A stretch of 64,000 nucleotides of DNA, from positions 1 through 64,000 of the forward strand of contig CAYZNN010000008.1 of NCBI GenBank assembly GCA_964479665.1, given 5' to 3'. Below the pieces are notes generated by a model. That model was not told the DNA's origin, made no database searches, and saw only the letters and a list, made by a program, of their open reading frames with translations. Position numbers and translations under genes: made by a program. This document shows, piece by piece, positions 17,885-28,124 of the stretch. This DNA is from UBA2287 sp964479665 (GTDB taxonomy: Bacteria > Bacteroidota > Bacteroidia > Bacteroidales > Tenuifilaceae). Within the stretch, counting starts at the first letter, position 1, and the number at the start of each line of letters is the position of its first letter.

Positions 17885-20331
17885 TTCAGGTTAGAAGTCC
17901 AACTATCCGTTCCATCGGTTATTTCAACAACGAAAGTTGCCTGATATTGATTAGGAACGTTGTTTGCAACTGTAAAAGTAAACGCATTATTAACAGTAAC
18001 CATATTACCCGCTTCGCCGGCTGGAATAGAACCAAAGCTCACAGAAGCACCCTGTGTAATTGTGAAATACTGATCCGTTCCGGATAATTGAGCGGTAATA
18101 TTGGCTCCGTCGTCGGCACCAACGTTCTTAAGAGTCACATTTATAGCAAACGATTCTCCGTACTCAACCATACCATTGTTGTTTCCAGACTCATCGTTAA
18201 CGGTATACTCATGCATTACTACATAAGGGCCCTCAAGCGCTGCTGCAGGAACCTGTGCAACATAAGGAACGGTTTGAGGTCGAGTTACAACGATATCTAC
18301 ATCGCCTCCGTCGGTAATCGGTTCAATTGTAACCTCAACCTCGCCAGAACCATCAACAAGAGCAGCACCATGTAAAACGCCATTCTTACTAATAGCTACA
18401 TATGAGCCAGGAAGAGCATTTACAGTGTAAGTACTTAGGCCAATGGGCACAATTGCCATGTGCGAAACTGTATTAGCATCTCCTTCAGTAAAGAAGGGTG
18501 TTAGTGAAGGATCGCCCAATACATTGTATGCTTGCCAATAATAAAGGGGAGAAGAGTGGCTGGGGTAACCCTGAATATCAACTTCGGTAACAGCAAGGTT
18601 TCCTGTAAACACCATACCGCCAGTAGTAACATAGCTGCTATGTGCATGGGCATCGTAGGCTCCCAGGGTAGTTTCCTCAAATGTAGGTACATAACCATTA
18701 TTATCGCCTACTATTGGGAAAGCTCCAACAGACCAGTAAAAATCTTCGAACCAGTAAGAATTGGGTGATGAACCAATATATGAAACTGCGCCACCATTTG
18801 CTTTTCTAATCCATGCTTCGCCAATACATTCATTATAACCAAAATCGGCAGCAAGGCAGCAATTACCAACTGCTAAAGGATATTTGTTGATGTTTGTAAA
18901 TGCGTTTACATTAGGAATAGAAAGTAGAGGATCTCCCCAAGAGGTCTCAGAGCAATGGGCTGTGTAGTTAATAAATCCTACATTAATTCTTTCTGGTTCG
19001 TAACAACCAGTATATCCGGGTATAGCTCCGGGATTAAATGGGTCGTTTGCTACTCCGTACTCATTTACTGTTGTATAACCTTGGCTTGGGTTGAAATAGT
19101 ATTTCGTTCCGTATTTAATCGTTGGCTGACCAACTTTCGGATTCCAATTTCCGTCAACTCCGGCTATTAGGGTTGTTTTATTTAGATAAGAGGGATCGGC
19201 AAATTGATATTGTTCGTAGTACAGTATTTTGTCGATTATATTTTGCAACTGAGTTGTATTGGTTGCAGAGAAACGACCATAGTACATCTCAGGAAAATAG
19301 TCGCCATCAACGCTAGCATAGTACAAGTCGGTTTTCTTTTGCGAAGATGAACCTGTTGCAGAAGCAGGAACCTGATCTATATCGCCTACAAATATTAAAA
19401 ACGATGGCGCAGGATTCTCTGGTGTTGCGTTGTTGTATACGTTGTGAACAAAAGTTTGTATGTCAGTGTTAGTTGTGCCTATTACATCGGTATAGGCAAC
19501 TTCAACATAAAAACCTTTTTTTGTTTTCCACTCGATGAATGGTTGAAGGGTAGCTTCGAACATACGATGCGAAACCATAAGCATTCTCACGGGATAGTTT
19601 GTAAGATCAGGATGGTCGTCGTAAACATCCTTTGTGTAAGAGTTTGCCAGCCTATCGTAAATAGGTTTGAAGTAGGGAGAAGCGGTTGCCTTTCTAACTC
19701 TCTCTTCAAGAGCGTGATCAGCTCCTTTAAAAGTAACTTCAACCTCAATGTCGTTATAAACCATAATTTTCCCCTCGGTTGGGTTGTAGTCAACGGGGTT
19801 AATCTCGATGCGAGCAATTCTCACACCCCTCATGGTTCCCAGTACTTCAATTGACGCTACTGGCTTACCGATGTATCCTTCTTTTTTATAGCTCTGCTCG
19901 CTATATTCGAATTTAACATCGTTAATGTTTTGGTCTTTTCGAAGCGAGGGCTGGACAGGGTAAAGCTTGTTGAAAATACCAACATCCTCTAATTTAATTT
20001 CATTTTTCGAAAAGCCTTTTACATTAACAACAGCATCAGCCCCAAGGGGGATTTGAATTAGTTGCTTAAATGCTGGTAGTTTAGGTTCGCCAATCTGTCC
20101 AGAAAAGTAACCTTTTGAAAAGTAGAACTCCGTAAAGCCCATACCATTCTTGGCCGTTACATTATTTCCATAAATGTTGGCTAAATTAAACACCATCCGA
20201 AGACTTGAAGAATTATTTTCAAGCACTTCCGACTGTGACTTACCGCTATTTAGCGGTATCACGTAATCCTGTGACATGCCCGTAAAGCAGAGTAGGACAA
20301 GCAAGGAGACTAAGGATAGAAACTTCCTCAT
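15778..20331 (-). CDS. Kgp-type gingipain-like cysteine protease (C25) with T9SS type A tail
   Basis: The 1,517-residue protein has a signal peptide (MRKFLSLVSLLVLLCFTGMSQ), a propeptide with a C25-propeptide look (to about 220) and a C25 domain at about 240-620. The active site resembles lysine-gingipain (Kgp): His459 in YTAHCSETSWGDPLL and Cys491-Cys492 in AVGNCCLAADF, with IGSSPNSYWFEDFYW shortly after, all close to Kgp. The catalytic Cys is probably 492, as it aligns with Cys487 of the Rgp-like neighbour. The Gly of the usual AHGSET is Cys here. Ig-like domains lead to residue 815, then the 702-residue tail identical to that of the Rgp-like gene. Lys specificity is inferred. Confidence 0.9.
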   Translation of the reverse strand: MRKFLSLVSLLVLLCFTGMSQDYVIPLNSGKSQSEVLENNSSSLRMVFNLANIYGNNVTAKNGMGFTEFYFSKGYFSGQIGEPKLPAFKQLIQIPLGADAVVNVKGFSKNEIKLEDVGIFNKLYPVQPSLRKDQNINDVKFEYSEQSYKKEGYIGKPVASIEVLGTMRGVRIARIEINPVDYNPTEGKIMVYNDIEVEVTFKGADHALEERVRKATASPYFKPIYDRLANSYTKDVYDDHPDLTNYPVRMLMVSHRMFEATLQPFIEWKTKKGFYVEVAYTDVIGTTNTDIQTFVHNVYNNATPENPAPSFLIFVGDIDQVPASATGSSSQKKTDLYYASVDGDYFPEMYYGRFSATNTTQLQNIIDKILYYEQYQFADPSYLNKTTLIAGVDGNWNPKVGQPTIKYGTKYYFNPSQGYTTVNEYGVANDPFNPGAIPGYTGCYEPERINVGFINYTAHCSETSWGDPLLSIPNVNAFTNINKYPLAVGNCCLAADFGYNECIGEAWIRKANGGAVSYIGSSPNSYWFEDFYWSVGAFPIVGDNNGYVPTFEETTLGAYDAHAHSSYVTTGGMVFTGNLAVTEVDIQGYPSHSSPLYYWQAYNVLGDPSLTPFFTEGDANTVSHMAIVPIGLSTYTVNALPGSYVAISKNGVLHGAALVDGSGEVEVTIEPITDGGDVDIVVTRPQTVPYVAQVPAAALEGPYVVMHEYTVNDESGNNNGMVEYGESFAINVTLKNVGADDGANITAQLSGTDQYFTITQGASVSFGSIPAGEAGNMVTVNNAFTFTVANNVPNQYQATFVVEITDGTDSWTSNLKIKANAPVLTIGGLTIEDGGTGIPGILDPGETASAEIAISNTGAADATDLQAALSTASPYVTLGGTNPLNLGSLAAGASTSASFEVTASGDTPLETAAAFTVTATAGEYAASKELSTVIGYIPEYPMSSTPVTACIGKFYDSGGANGQYANSENFTKTFYPTSTNSILAFTFTSFDVESGYDYLYIYNGPSTSSPLIGTYSGTNSPGTIFSTHETGAITFKFTSDGVVVKNGWQANFSCITLTDPPACAGNPYPADGTVGASTGLTLSWDVVLGSNAYDVYLGAGTLPAEPTATVATNSYVPEGLTPGTHYVWRVVPKNGVGPATGCATWGFITGLPGGTVLMHTGTVSTCNSLFYDTGGASGSYNNSENHTLTVNPGVEGARVRVTFLSFEVESNTGCTYDHLKVYDGASTEGTLLGTFCGTALPGPFTSTTGSLTFLFKSDGSVVKAGWSAQLSCVDVPADEYAVTFTVTDGTDALAGATIAIGGGTLTTDATGGASLNLPVGFHAYTVTAEGYEPQSGTVAVASEPVSVAVVLNPAVTTYTVSFVVTTTDEQPLAGATIAIGGEELTTDAAGAASIALVPGTYAYTVTHADCHAHEGSLEVTDHDMAMPLTLVPTGIGSEALAGVQLYPNPFGDRIVIAGADRVRSVAVHSILGQPVLRAQHAGGPTLEVGAAQLPAGVYLVTLTGEGGATRVARMVKR

Positions 20332-20441
20332 GGTAAAAATTTTAGGTTAGTAAATTTAAAAAATGGCTTTTTAAAACCGTTAAATGTATTAAATGGCACA
20401 GTACAATGCAAATAATTGGCGATTCATTTTTGAACTAAAAT

Positions 20442-20472
20442 AAAAAGGGGCCCGTTTTTAGGGCCCTTTTTC
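20442..20472 (-). terminator. Terminator of the HagA-like gene
   Basis: AAAAGGGGCCC and GGGCCCTTTTT form a stem of about ten base pairs around GTTTTTA. It lies just past the stop of the 2,451-residue protein, with an A/T-rich flank on the minus strand. Confidence 0.8.
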
Positions 20473-20491
20473 TAAAGCAAATATTCACATA

Positions 20492-23400
20492 TTACTTCTT
20501 AATCATCTTTCTAACAGACTCTTCTCCTGAGGTGCTGTAAAGCTTAATCAAATACACGCCGGCAGGTAATGATTCGGTTTCAATCTTACCGTTTGAGCTC
20601 TGATTAGGTTGAACCTCAAGTACCCGTTGACCAATTAAATTAGTTACTACTACTCTACTTAAGAGGGTTGCGTTAGAGATAGTGATTTCATTGGTAAAAG
20701 GATTGGGGTAAAGAGCAACGGAAGTGATGTTACCATCGACAATACCAACATGGAATAGAACCACCGGAACAGAAAGGTTGGCATTATTAACAGTAAAGTT
20801 GCTCGCATAAGCCTGGTATTCGTTGAAATTTACTGAGAAACTATAGTTTCCATTTACCAATTCAATCGTTGCTTCTCCGCTTTCGTTGGTTGTAAGGGGA
20901 TCAATTACATCGTTAATTAAAATTGTGGCACCAACTAATGGTTGGGAAGATGTGTTGTTAACTGCAAATGTTACAGTATAATATTGCAACATATTTACAG
21001 GTACGGTCACGTTGGCATCGACAACGGTAACGTTTCCGGAGACGGATTTATAACCATCTTTCACAACAGTATAAGCATATGTTCCAGGAAGAATATTAGA
21101 AATAACATATTCATTGGGATTATAAGCAACTCCGTTGAAAGTTACAATAGCGTCGGGCAATGTAACGCCTCCGCTTGTTACATTAAAGGTTACCGTGTAA
21201 CGGGTGTAAACAAGAGTTACTGGTACTTCAACATCCTGGTCTTCAATTTCTACATTACCTGTTACAGTATTGTACGTGGCCCTTTGAACCGAGTAGGTAT
21301 ACTCACCACGAATAACTTGCATTGAGTATACGCCTGATGCCATTGAAGTTCCGTTAATTGTAATAACAGCATCGTTAACCGGATCGCTATTCTCATTAAC
21401 AACGGTAAATGTTAGGTTGAAATAAGGTTCGAGTTCTACGTCAATATCAATGCTTTGATCAACAATTACGAAGAAACCGGTTGCCGTTTCATAACCATTC
21501 ATGCTTACCGAATAGCTGTACTCGCCAATATAAAGTTCCACATCGGAATAGCCGTTGGCGTCGGTATTAAGCATTGCAACCTGAACATCCCCCTGCATAA
21601 TTGTAACTGTTGCATTCTGGATGAAGTCGGTAGTGATGGCATTAGTAACTGTGAAGGTAGCACCATAAGATTCTGGAACATCGAAAACAACCTCTTCAAT
21701 TGCTGAGGTACCGGAGGTATAAACGCTTTCAACTCCTGCAGTATGTGAACCAGCACTTAGCCCGGAGAACATATACTCTGTTTCAGGCTGTTCTGTAACA
21801 ACCAAGTTTCCATCGAGATAAATATTATAACCCACAAATGCCTTAGAACCATTTGCTTTGGCTGCTGGCCCAATATACAAATCGTCGACCATGAAAATGA
21901 ATGCATCGAGCGATACACAGTTAATGGCCACATACTTTGCATTGGCTGGGATATTATAGGTAAACTCGGTCCAGCTGATTGGAGCCGTAGCGTAAGGGGC
22001 TGCAGTAACAAAAGTAAATGCAGCTGGAGCATTAGTAGTTGTAGAATAGCCAACCTTAAAGCGTTCCAATCCGTACTGGTCGGTTATTGATTTGGCTTTA
22101 AACCTGAAAACGAAAGGATTATTAAACTCTAGTTCAGGGCTTATTAGCCAATCGTTATTAGAAACGGTTGTTGAGTTAGCCGCAATAGAGGCAAAATACT
22201 TATTGCCCGAAGCGGCTTGCCATACAGGAAGCGTGGCAACAGATGGATCGCATGTTGCATTGTTAAATACAATGAAACCAATCGGTCCGCTTTCTCCAGG
22301 GAAATTTGTTGCATTTGCGCCATATGTATTCAAGCCGTCAAGGTCAAGAATAGTCCAAGGAGCCGCATTATTTACGGCAAAATCGGTTTGTCCCTCAACA
22401 TCATCGAAAACTGAATTATCTGTATTCCAAACAAACTTTGCATTTCCAGCTTGTAACCCCTCGGTAGTAACAGCAAGATTGTAGGGAGGAACGATAATTT
22501 CTATAAGTTCAACATCGAATTCGTTGGTTACATTTGAGAAGTTGACGTTGAGAGCAGTAAATACTTCGTGACCTGGTAGGGTAATTGTAATATCGTACTG
22601 GCCCCTCCACACTTCGGTAAATAGAACCACACCACCGGCCGGAGCTGTTAAGGTATAGGTGTGAGTACCGTCGCTCTCTTCAAGTTGAACGATTGCCCCA
22701 ACAGGATCGTCGTTGCCGTTTGTTGAAACGTTGATGGTTACTGGTACAAACATATCCTTCCAAAGCTCACCAGAAATTGCTGGTTCAGATACGTTGTTAT
22801 TGGTGTAAACTGCATTAACAGCGTATTTATAAACACCCCAATCGAGGGCTGCCCAAGTATTGTCGGTGTACGAAAGTTCTGTTACACCGGTTGCAACGGA
22901 TTCCCAAATTTCAGGCTTCATATCACCATAGAACTTGGCCCGATAAATATTGTACGATTCAAATACCTTGCTGTTGGCTGTCTGAGGTTTGGTATCATAA
23001 ACAGGATCGCCGGCGGGTATTACCTTAGGCAGATAACTACCACTTATTGCATCGGTTTTTGATGTTTTAGTCGTTGCAAAATTTGGCATTTGCGACTTAG
23101 CAAGGGGTCCGTAGTCGTAACCAATAGCCCTTAGCAGGAAGTTTTTCGTAAACGCAGCACTTTCGAGCGTACTAAAGGCACCTGAAGTGTAGTTTGCATT
23201 ATAAAAATGGGTATTGCTTTGGAAAACCCATGGCTCTGTTGCATTGTCGATTGCCAAGCCCAAGAACCCATTGTAACTCAAGGCAAGCATGAACCCGTTG
23301 GGGGCATTCACTGGCTCGGGAAGCACGTGGGTGCTCCACTGTCCGTCGACATTAGGAACGTTCATAACCGAATAAAGCACGGTACCTGTTGGCATGCCCG

Positions 23401-26400
23401 ACTCGTTCAGAGCAAGAATGAAAACGTTAACCGTATTGTGGGGTCCGCCGTTGGATGTGGTTTGCCAAGAAACCTCAAGTATTTGGGCATTTCTGCGGAA
23501 TACGCTTCCCATTACTCCCTGTGCTGTTCCCGATGTGAAGCCTAACTGACCGCTTACAGAACCATCATCGTAACGGAATTCGGTAGTTGCACTAGGATCG
23601 AACTGCATCCAACTTAATTCAACCTCATTATCGTTATTAATTGTAGCGATAAGGTTAATTGGGGGGTATGCTATTTCGAACAATTCAATTGTACCAAGGT
23701 TTATATCTGTGGAATTGGCTGTAACCTCCGAAACATAATTGGTAAACCCTGTTTTGCTGATTGTTAGGCTATAGGTTTTGCCGCCGTAAACCTCTTCGAA
23801 AATGAATATTCCATTCTCATCGGTTGTGGTTTCAGAGTTTTCATATCCTTCGAGAACAACGGTTGCACCCTCTACAGCTACCATATTGTCGTCTCCACGA
23901 ACAACGGTTCCGGTTATTTCAATAATTGGTAACTTTTCGAGTTCTGCGTCAAGTGTAGTAGTTAAATCTTCTTCAATGGTTACATTTGACTGGAAGTCGT
24001 AATACCCATACTTGCTTATAGTTATATCGTAATCACCTGTAAATAGGTATGGTAGGTTGTATTCACCATCAGCATTGGTTAGGGTATATCGAGTGCTGCC
24101 ATCAACCTGAACCTTAGCGCCCTCTATTGGAACGCCAGTAAGATCGTCGGTAACTGTTCCGGCCAATGTGCCCATTCCGGCCATGTTAAAGGCCATTTTA
24201 ATATTTGGATAAATAGCGCTATTAACCGTACCCGTTGGGCTATTGGGGTCTGGTTCTGCCGAATCGCTGTTTTGGGTTCTGGTGCGGAAAGCGGTTGGCC
24301 CTGTTGTTACGAAGAACCTATCGTTCGAACTGAAATAAGCAGCGTCCATTGGGCGAAAGGCCATAACCACAAGATTTCCTCCTTCAAAAATAAACACTTC
24401 GGGAAGTTCAATCCAAATTTCATTCACCCCAATTGGGAAGTTTAGGGTTCCCTCATAAACCAATGTTAACTGATTGGCAGGAATCCAGCCATCTGTTAAG
24501 TCGGTTTTATCAGAGTTACCAAGCCAAATTTTTACAGGTTTATCGGGTAGGTTGGTTGCAAAGTTGTTTTTATAAACCAAATGGGTTATTGGCCCAGCAA
24601 CCCCAATTTCAGAACCCTTATAAATGGTTTGGCTTAAACTCGATTTGTAAAAGAAGTTCCATGGCATTGTGTTATTCAGGTCGGTACCGGTACCCACTTC
24701 AACAAACAATGTACTTGCACTAAATACGGTTATATTTATTGAGGGAGTAGTATTATCGACAAGGTTCTCATCTTCGGCATAGTTAACAACTGCATAAATT
24801 TTTATCGATCCTTCCTCTGAAAAATTTGCGGTCCAAGGTATTACGGCTTGCTGCTGATAACCTAAATTAACTCCATTTACGGTACCAAGAAGTTCGTCGT
24901 CGCCTTCTACTTCTTTATAAATTGAAACCGTATAATCGCCACCTGCAACTGGCTCGAGACCTTTGTTTCGAACTGTAACATTGTAAACAGCATCGACTCC
25001 AACGCTTGGGTTGGGAGAACCCGCGATACTAACCGCCTCAACATCCTTAGCGTTAAGGTTAATGATTAAACCCGAAACATCGTCAATCATTAAACGTAAC
25101 TTATCTGCTGAAATAGCCTGGAAAGCTAAGTAAACGGTTTGTCCTACATAAGACGAAAGATCTATCGTATAATCTTTCCAAACGTTTGGTGGCGCTACGT
25201 TGGCAAGAAGGGTTGTTGTAAAGTTCGCCTCATCATTGCCGGTAGTTGAAAGTTTAACATTGAATTCTTCAACCCATGATGTACTTCCGTTTTTGGTCCA
25301 GAATTTAAATGTTTTATACTCATCTGAAACCCTAAGCTGTGGAGTGATAAGCCAATCGTTATGTGCAGTAGTATTGTACGAAATTGCAGCACACTTCGAG
25401 CCGTCAGGTGTTATGTTGTCGGTTGAATATAGTACCCATGTATTTGTTCCTCCGCCATTAATAACCTTCCATCCGGCTGGTGGAAGTGCGGTAAGGCCCT
25501 CGAAGGATTCATTTAAGATTCCCTTTGGTATTGCGTTTCCAGTTAAAGCAACTGTTTTTGTACCTTGTATTTCTGGATCAACCACAACGGTAAGTGTTGC
25601 TTCTTTAAGACCTGTTGAAGCAGGATTGAAGTTAACGCTAACTACCAGCGAAGAGCCTGCATTAATACTCAAAGGATAGGTTAGTGACTCTACGCTATAG
25701 TTAACGTAATCGGAAACAGATATATTGTTAACTATTAGATCGGCTCCACCTGTATTATAAATTGTGAAGGTTTTGGTGCTCATTGCAGTTACCTGAACCG
25801 TTCCGAACGAAAGAGCTGTTGGATATACGTTAATTTCAGCAACTACAGGAATGTCTTGGGTAAACAGACGGATGTTGGGGCGGTATGCCTTCAAATCGGT
25901 TCCCGATGCTGTTGGTGGTGAGGTTATGCTATAGGGTGTTGTATCGTTGTGCTTTTCTACGCTCATAACAGCACCACCAGGAGTTGCTGTGCAGAAAAAC
26001 TCATCTGCAGAGGCATGATAGCCCGGGGTTTTCTCTATTACTGCAACCAGAAGGTTGTCTGTGTTGTTGTAATTAAATGGCGTTTGCAAAACGATTTCTA
26101 CCCATCCGGGAGTGGTTGTTACTGCAAGCGGGCCTTCGTATACCTTTTGTAACGAAGCTCCGGGTAAATAACCCGTTAACGCCGAAAGGCTTGTGTGCGC
26201 CATATATACCTCTATCTGATCGGTCCATGCTGAATTACCATTGTACTGATAGAATACTTTGGTTATTCGTTTATTGGCTACATTAATTTCGCTTTGCAAG
26301 AATATGCTTTGCGAATAAGTATAGCCATAGAATGGCTCAATGGGTAACGATTGGTTAACAACGGTACCATCGCCTATTTGAAGCAAGCCCTCGGCGTGTA

Positions 26401-27847
26401 ATAATACTGAATTTGATGTTGCTACTCCGCCATTGCCATTCGCATTTTTGGCTGTAATGGTATAGGAGTATGTACCTAGTTCGGTAATTGTATTATCGTA
26501 ATAAGTATTGCCTGTGGCATTGGTTTCAATTACAACATTTCCTGGGTTTCTAACTATTTGGTAAGCTAAACCTGCGGGATCGAAGTATCCGCCATGAAGT
26601 CCGGTTGTTGGTTCAGTCCAGTTCAATCGGCCCCCTTGTCCTTCGGCGGTTAATACTAAACCAGAAACAGCAGCAGGCACATCTGGTCCTATCCATGCTG
26701 CCATTGAGGCTGAAGGTCCATCGCCTGCAGTATTTGAGGCAACCACATAGTACACATTGTTACCTGCAGGAGCATCATTATCAACCCACGAACCAGCCTC
26801 CCCAATTACAGGTGAAGGAATTGTATGAATAGCGACGAGAGGATCGTTTCTAAAAATTTTTATTTCAGAAAGTTCTGTTAGGGCATCACCCTGAGCTGTA
26901 ATCGTTGGGTTTGTCCACTCTATTGTAGCAGATAAAGCACCCATGGCTCCGGCTGTAACATTTAATCCCGTTACTGCAGCTGGTGCTCCTTGGGGGGCCT
27001 GATTGTTGTATAGCCATACAATGGCATTATGAAACATTTTATAGCCATCGCCAGTTAGGCCTGGAGATGTTACAGTTCCTGAAGACTTTAGTGGGTTCGC
27101 ATTTACAGCAACAATGTTGTCGTATACGGCAACAAGAGGGTCGGTAAATGAATTATTCCAGCTACAAATAAGCGTAGCGCCCGAACGAACGGTTACGTCT
27201 TGAACAAAATAATCGGTAGAAAGAGCTGCTACACCTGCCATTATTGGGTGGCCGGGTTGGGCAATATTGCCCAAGGCAAAAGTTGCGGTAGGACGATCGA
27301 GAGTGGCTTTAGTAAAGGGTGATTTACTCCCCGTTATGTAGGTACCCGATCCTAATCCCCAATCATCGTAACTCTGAACAAATTGACTTTCCAGAAGGAA
27401 TCCTCCCCCATCGATAAAACCACCTAGCTTGTTACTCCAGTCGACGGGTGTGGTTCCCGTTTCTGTTTCCCATTTTTTAACATTGAAGGTCCAAACAACA
27501 TCGTAGTTGTTTAGCATGTCGCTTACTGTTAATGCACCCAAATCGAGAGTAACTGTATAGTTTACCCCTCCAAATGCCTGCATTGTTGCAAGTACGTGAG
27601 TGTTAAAATCGGCAGCATCGGGAGTGGCAACCAACACATTAATGGTTTTTCCATTTTTGGGTTTTAGCAATCCTTTAGTGTTTAAATCAATCGACTTATT
27701 TATTACCGACTGATTATAACTGGCTTTGTAAATCTGCTGATACCCGGAATGTTTAGAATCCTCTTTTCTGTTCTGAGCGTTTGCAAAAGGCAGAATGAGG
27801 GAAAAAGCAGATAAAAACAAAAAGTACTTTAATAAACTATTTCTCAT
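20492..27847 (-). CDS. Giant cleaved-adhesin (HagA-like) surface protein with T9SS type A tail
   Basis: The 2,451-residue protein has a signal peptide (MRNSLLKYFLFLSAFSLILP). A Rossmann/GATase-like domain follows at about 48-283 (VLVATPDAADFNTHVL, then FIDGGGFLLESQF), then FN3 domains (290-480) and an ASPM/SPD-2-like domain (about 672-770, FGTVQVTAMSTKTFTIYNTG). The first cleaved-adhesin/choice-of-anchor domain is at about 775-935 (ESFEGLTALPPAGWKV, NDWLITPQLRV) and a second at about 1815-1995 (NDWLISPELEF). CARDB and carboxypeptidase-regulatory-like domains lie between (about 1226-1400), with a run of PEGA-like repeats at 2020-2370. The tail at about 2370-2451 is a type A sorting domain (YPNPFTNEITI to KMIKK). 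Cleaved-adhesin domains are the units of RgpA, Kgp and HagA adhesins, and the gene lies directly upstream of two gingipain-like proteases. Binding target is unknown. Confidence 0.85.
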   Translation of the reverse strand: MRNSLLKYFLFLSAFSLILPFANAQNRKEDSKHSGYQQIYKASYNQSVINKSIDLNTKGLLKPKNGKTINVLVATPDAADFNTHVLATMQAFGGVNYTVTLDLGALTVSDMLNNYDVVWTFNVKKWETETGTTPVDWSNKLGGFIDGGGFLLESQFVQSYDDWGLGSGTYITGSKSPFTKATLDRPTATFALGNIAQPGHPIMAGVAALSTDYFVQDVTVRSGATLICSWNNSFTDPLVAVYDNIVAVNANPLKSSGTVTSPGLTGDGYKMFHNAIVWLYNNQAPQGAPAAVTGLNVTAGAMGALSATIEWTNPTITAQGDALTELSEIKIFRNDPLVAIHTIPSPVIGEAGSWVDNDAPAGNNVYYVVASNTAGDGPSASMAAWIGPDVPAAVSGLVLTAEGQGGRLNWTEPTTGLHGGYFDPAGLAYQIVRNPGNVVIETNATGNTYYDNTITELGTYSYTITAKNANGNGGVATSNSVLLHAEGLLQIGDGTVVNQSLPIEPFYGYTYSQSIFLQSEINVANKRITKVFYQYNGNSAWTDQIEVYMAHTSLSALTGYLPGASLQKVYEGPLAVTTTPGWVEIVLQTPFNYNNTDNLLVAVIEKTPGYHASADEFFCTATPGGAVMSVEKHNDTTPYSITSPPTASGTDLKAYRPNIRLFTQDIPVVAEINVYPTALSFGTVQVTAMSTKTFTIYNTGGADLIVNNISVSDYVNYSVESLTYPLSINAGSSLVVSVNFNPASTGLKEATLTVVVDPEIQGTKTVALTGNAIPKGILNESFEGLTALPPAGWKVINGGGTNTWVLYSTDNITPDGSKCAAISYNTTAHNDWLITPQLRVSDEYKTFKFWTKNGSTSWVEEFNVKLSTTGNDEANFTTTLLANVAPPNVWKDYTIDLSSYVGQTVYLAFQAISADKLRLMIDDVSGLIINLNAKDVEAVSIAGSPNPSVGVDAVYNVTVRNKGLEPVAGGDYTVSIYKEVEGDDELLGTVNGVNLGYQQQAVIPWTANFSEEGSIKIYAVVNYAEDENLVDNTTPSINITVFSASTLFVEVGTGTDLNNTMPWNFFYKSSLSQTIYKGSEIGVAGPITHLVYKNNFATNLPDKPVKIWLGNSDKTDLTDGWIPANQLTLVYEGTLNFPIGVNEIWIELPEVFIFEGGNLVVMAFRPMDAAYFSSNDRFFVTTGPTAFRTRTQNSDSAEPDPNSPTGTVNSAIYPNIKMAFNMAGMGTLAGTVTDDLTGVPIEGAKVQVDGSTRYTLTNADGEYNLPYLFTGDYDITISKYGYYDFQSNVTIEEDLTTTLDAELEKLPIIEITGTVVRGDDNMVAVEGATVVLEGYENSETTTDENGIFIFEEVYGGKTYSLTISKTGFTNYVSEVTANSTDINLGTIELFEIAYPPINLIATINNDNEVELSWMQFDPSATTEFRYDDGSVSGQLGFTSGTAQGVMGSVFRRNAQILEVSWQTTSNGGPHNTVNVFILALNESGMPTGTVLYSVMNVPNVDGQWSTHVLPEPVNAPNGFMLALSYNGFLGLAIDNATEPWVFQSNTHFYNANYTSGAFSTLESAAFTKNFLLRAIGYDYGPLAKSQMPNFATTKTSKTDAISGSYLPKVIPAGDPVYDTKPQTANSKVFESYNIYRAKFYGDMKPEIWESVATGVTELSYTDNTWAALDWGVYKYAVNAVYTNNNVSEPAISGELWKDMFVPVTINVSTNGNDDPVGAIVQLEESDGTHTYTLTAPAGGVVLFTEVWRGQYDITITLPGHEVFTALNVNFSNVTNEFDVELIEIIVPPYNLAVTTEGLQAGNAKFVWNTDNSVFDDVEGQTDFAVNNAAPWTILDLDGLNTYGANATNFPGESGPIGFIVFNNATCDPSVATLPVWQAASGNKYFASIAANSTTVSNNDWLISPELEFNNPFVFRFKAKSITDQYGLERFKVGYSTTTNAPAAFTFVTAAPYATAPISWTEFTYNIPANAKYVAINCVSLDAFIFMVDDLYIGPAAKANGSKAFVGYNIYLDGNLVVTEQPETEYMFSGLSAGSHTAGVESVYTSGTSAIEEVVFDVPESYGATFTVTNAITTDFIQNATVTIMQGDVQVAMLNTDANGYSDVELYIGEYSYSVSMNGYETATGFFVIVDQSIDIDVELEPYFNLTFTVVNENSDPVNDAVITINGTSMASGVYSMQVIRGEYTYSVQRATYNTVTGNVEIEDQDVEVPVTLVYTRYTVTFNVTSGGVTLPDAIVTFNGVAYNPNEYVISNILPGTYAYTVVKDGYKSVSGNVTVVDANVTVPVNMLQYYTVTFAVNNTSSQPLVGATILINDVIDPLTTNESGEATIELVNGNYSFSVNFNEYQAYASNFTVNNANLSVPVVLFHVGIVDGNITSVALYPNPFTNEITISNATLLSRVVVTNLIGQRVLEVQPNQSSNGKIETESLPAGVYLIKLYSTSGEESVRKMIKK

Positions 27848-28124
27848 GTTGTAATAATTTAAATTGTCGTTATTAGTTGTTTAATTAGGGTGTTTGGGTT
27901 AATAAATTAACCGCTGTCAAGAAACTGTCTCATGGCTTTGGTTTTTTAGGTTTTACATTCTTTTTTTGCTTGTAGCAAAATGTTTCAATTTAACAAACTT
28001 TTTTGTAAAATATTCTATTTTTTAACAGTTTATACAATATTTAATACTTTTTATTGTTTTATGTTTGATATATAGTTTAATAACCATCCTTACTTATATT
28101 TTTAGTAAATGTTTTTGCAGTAAA

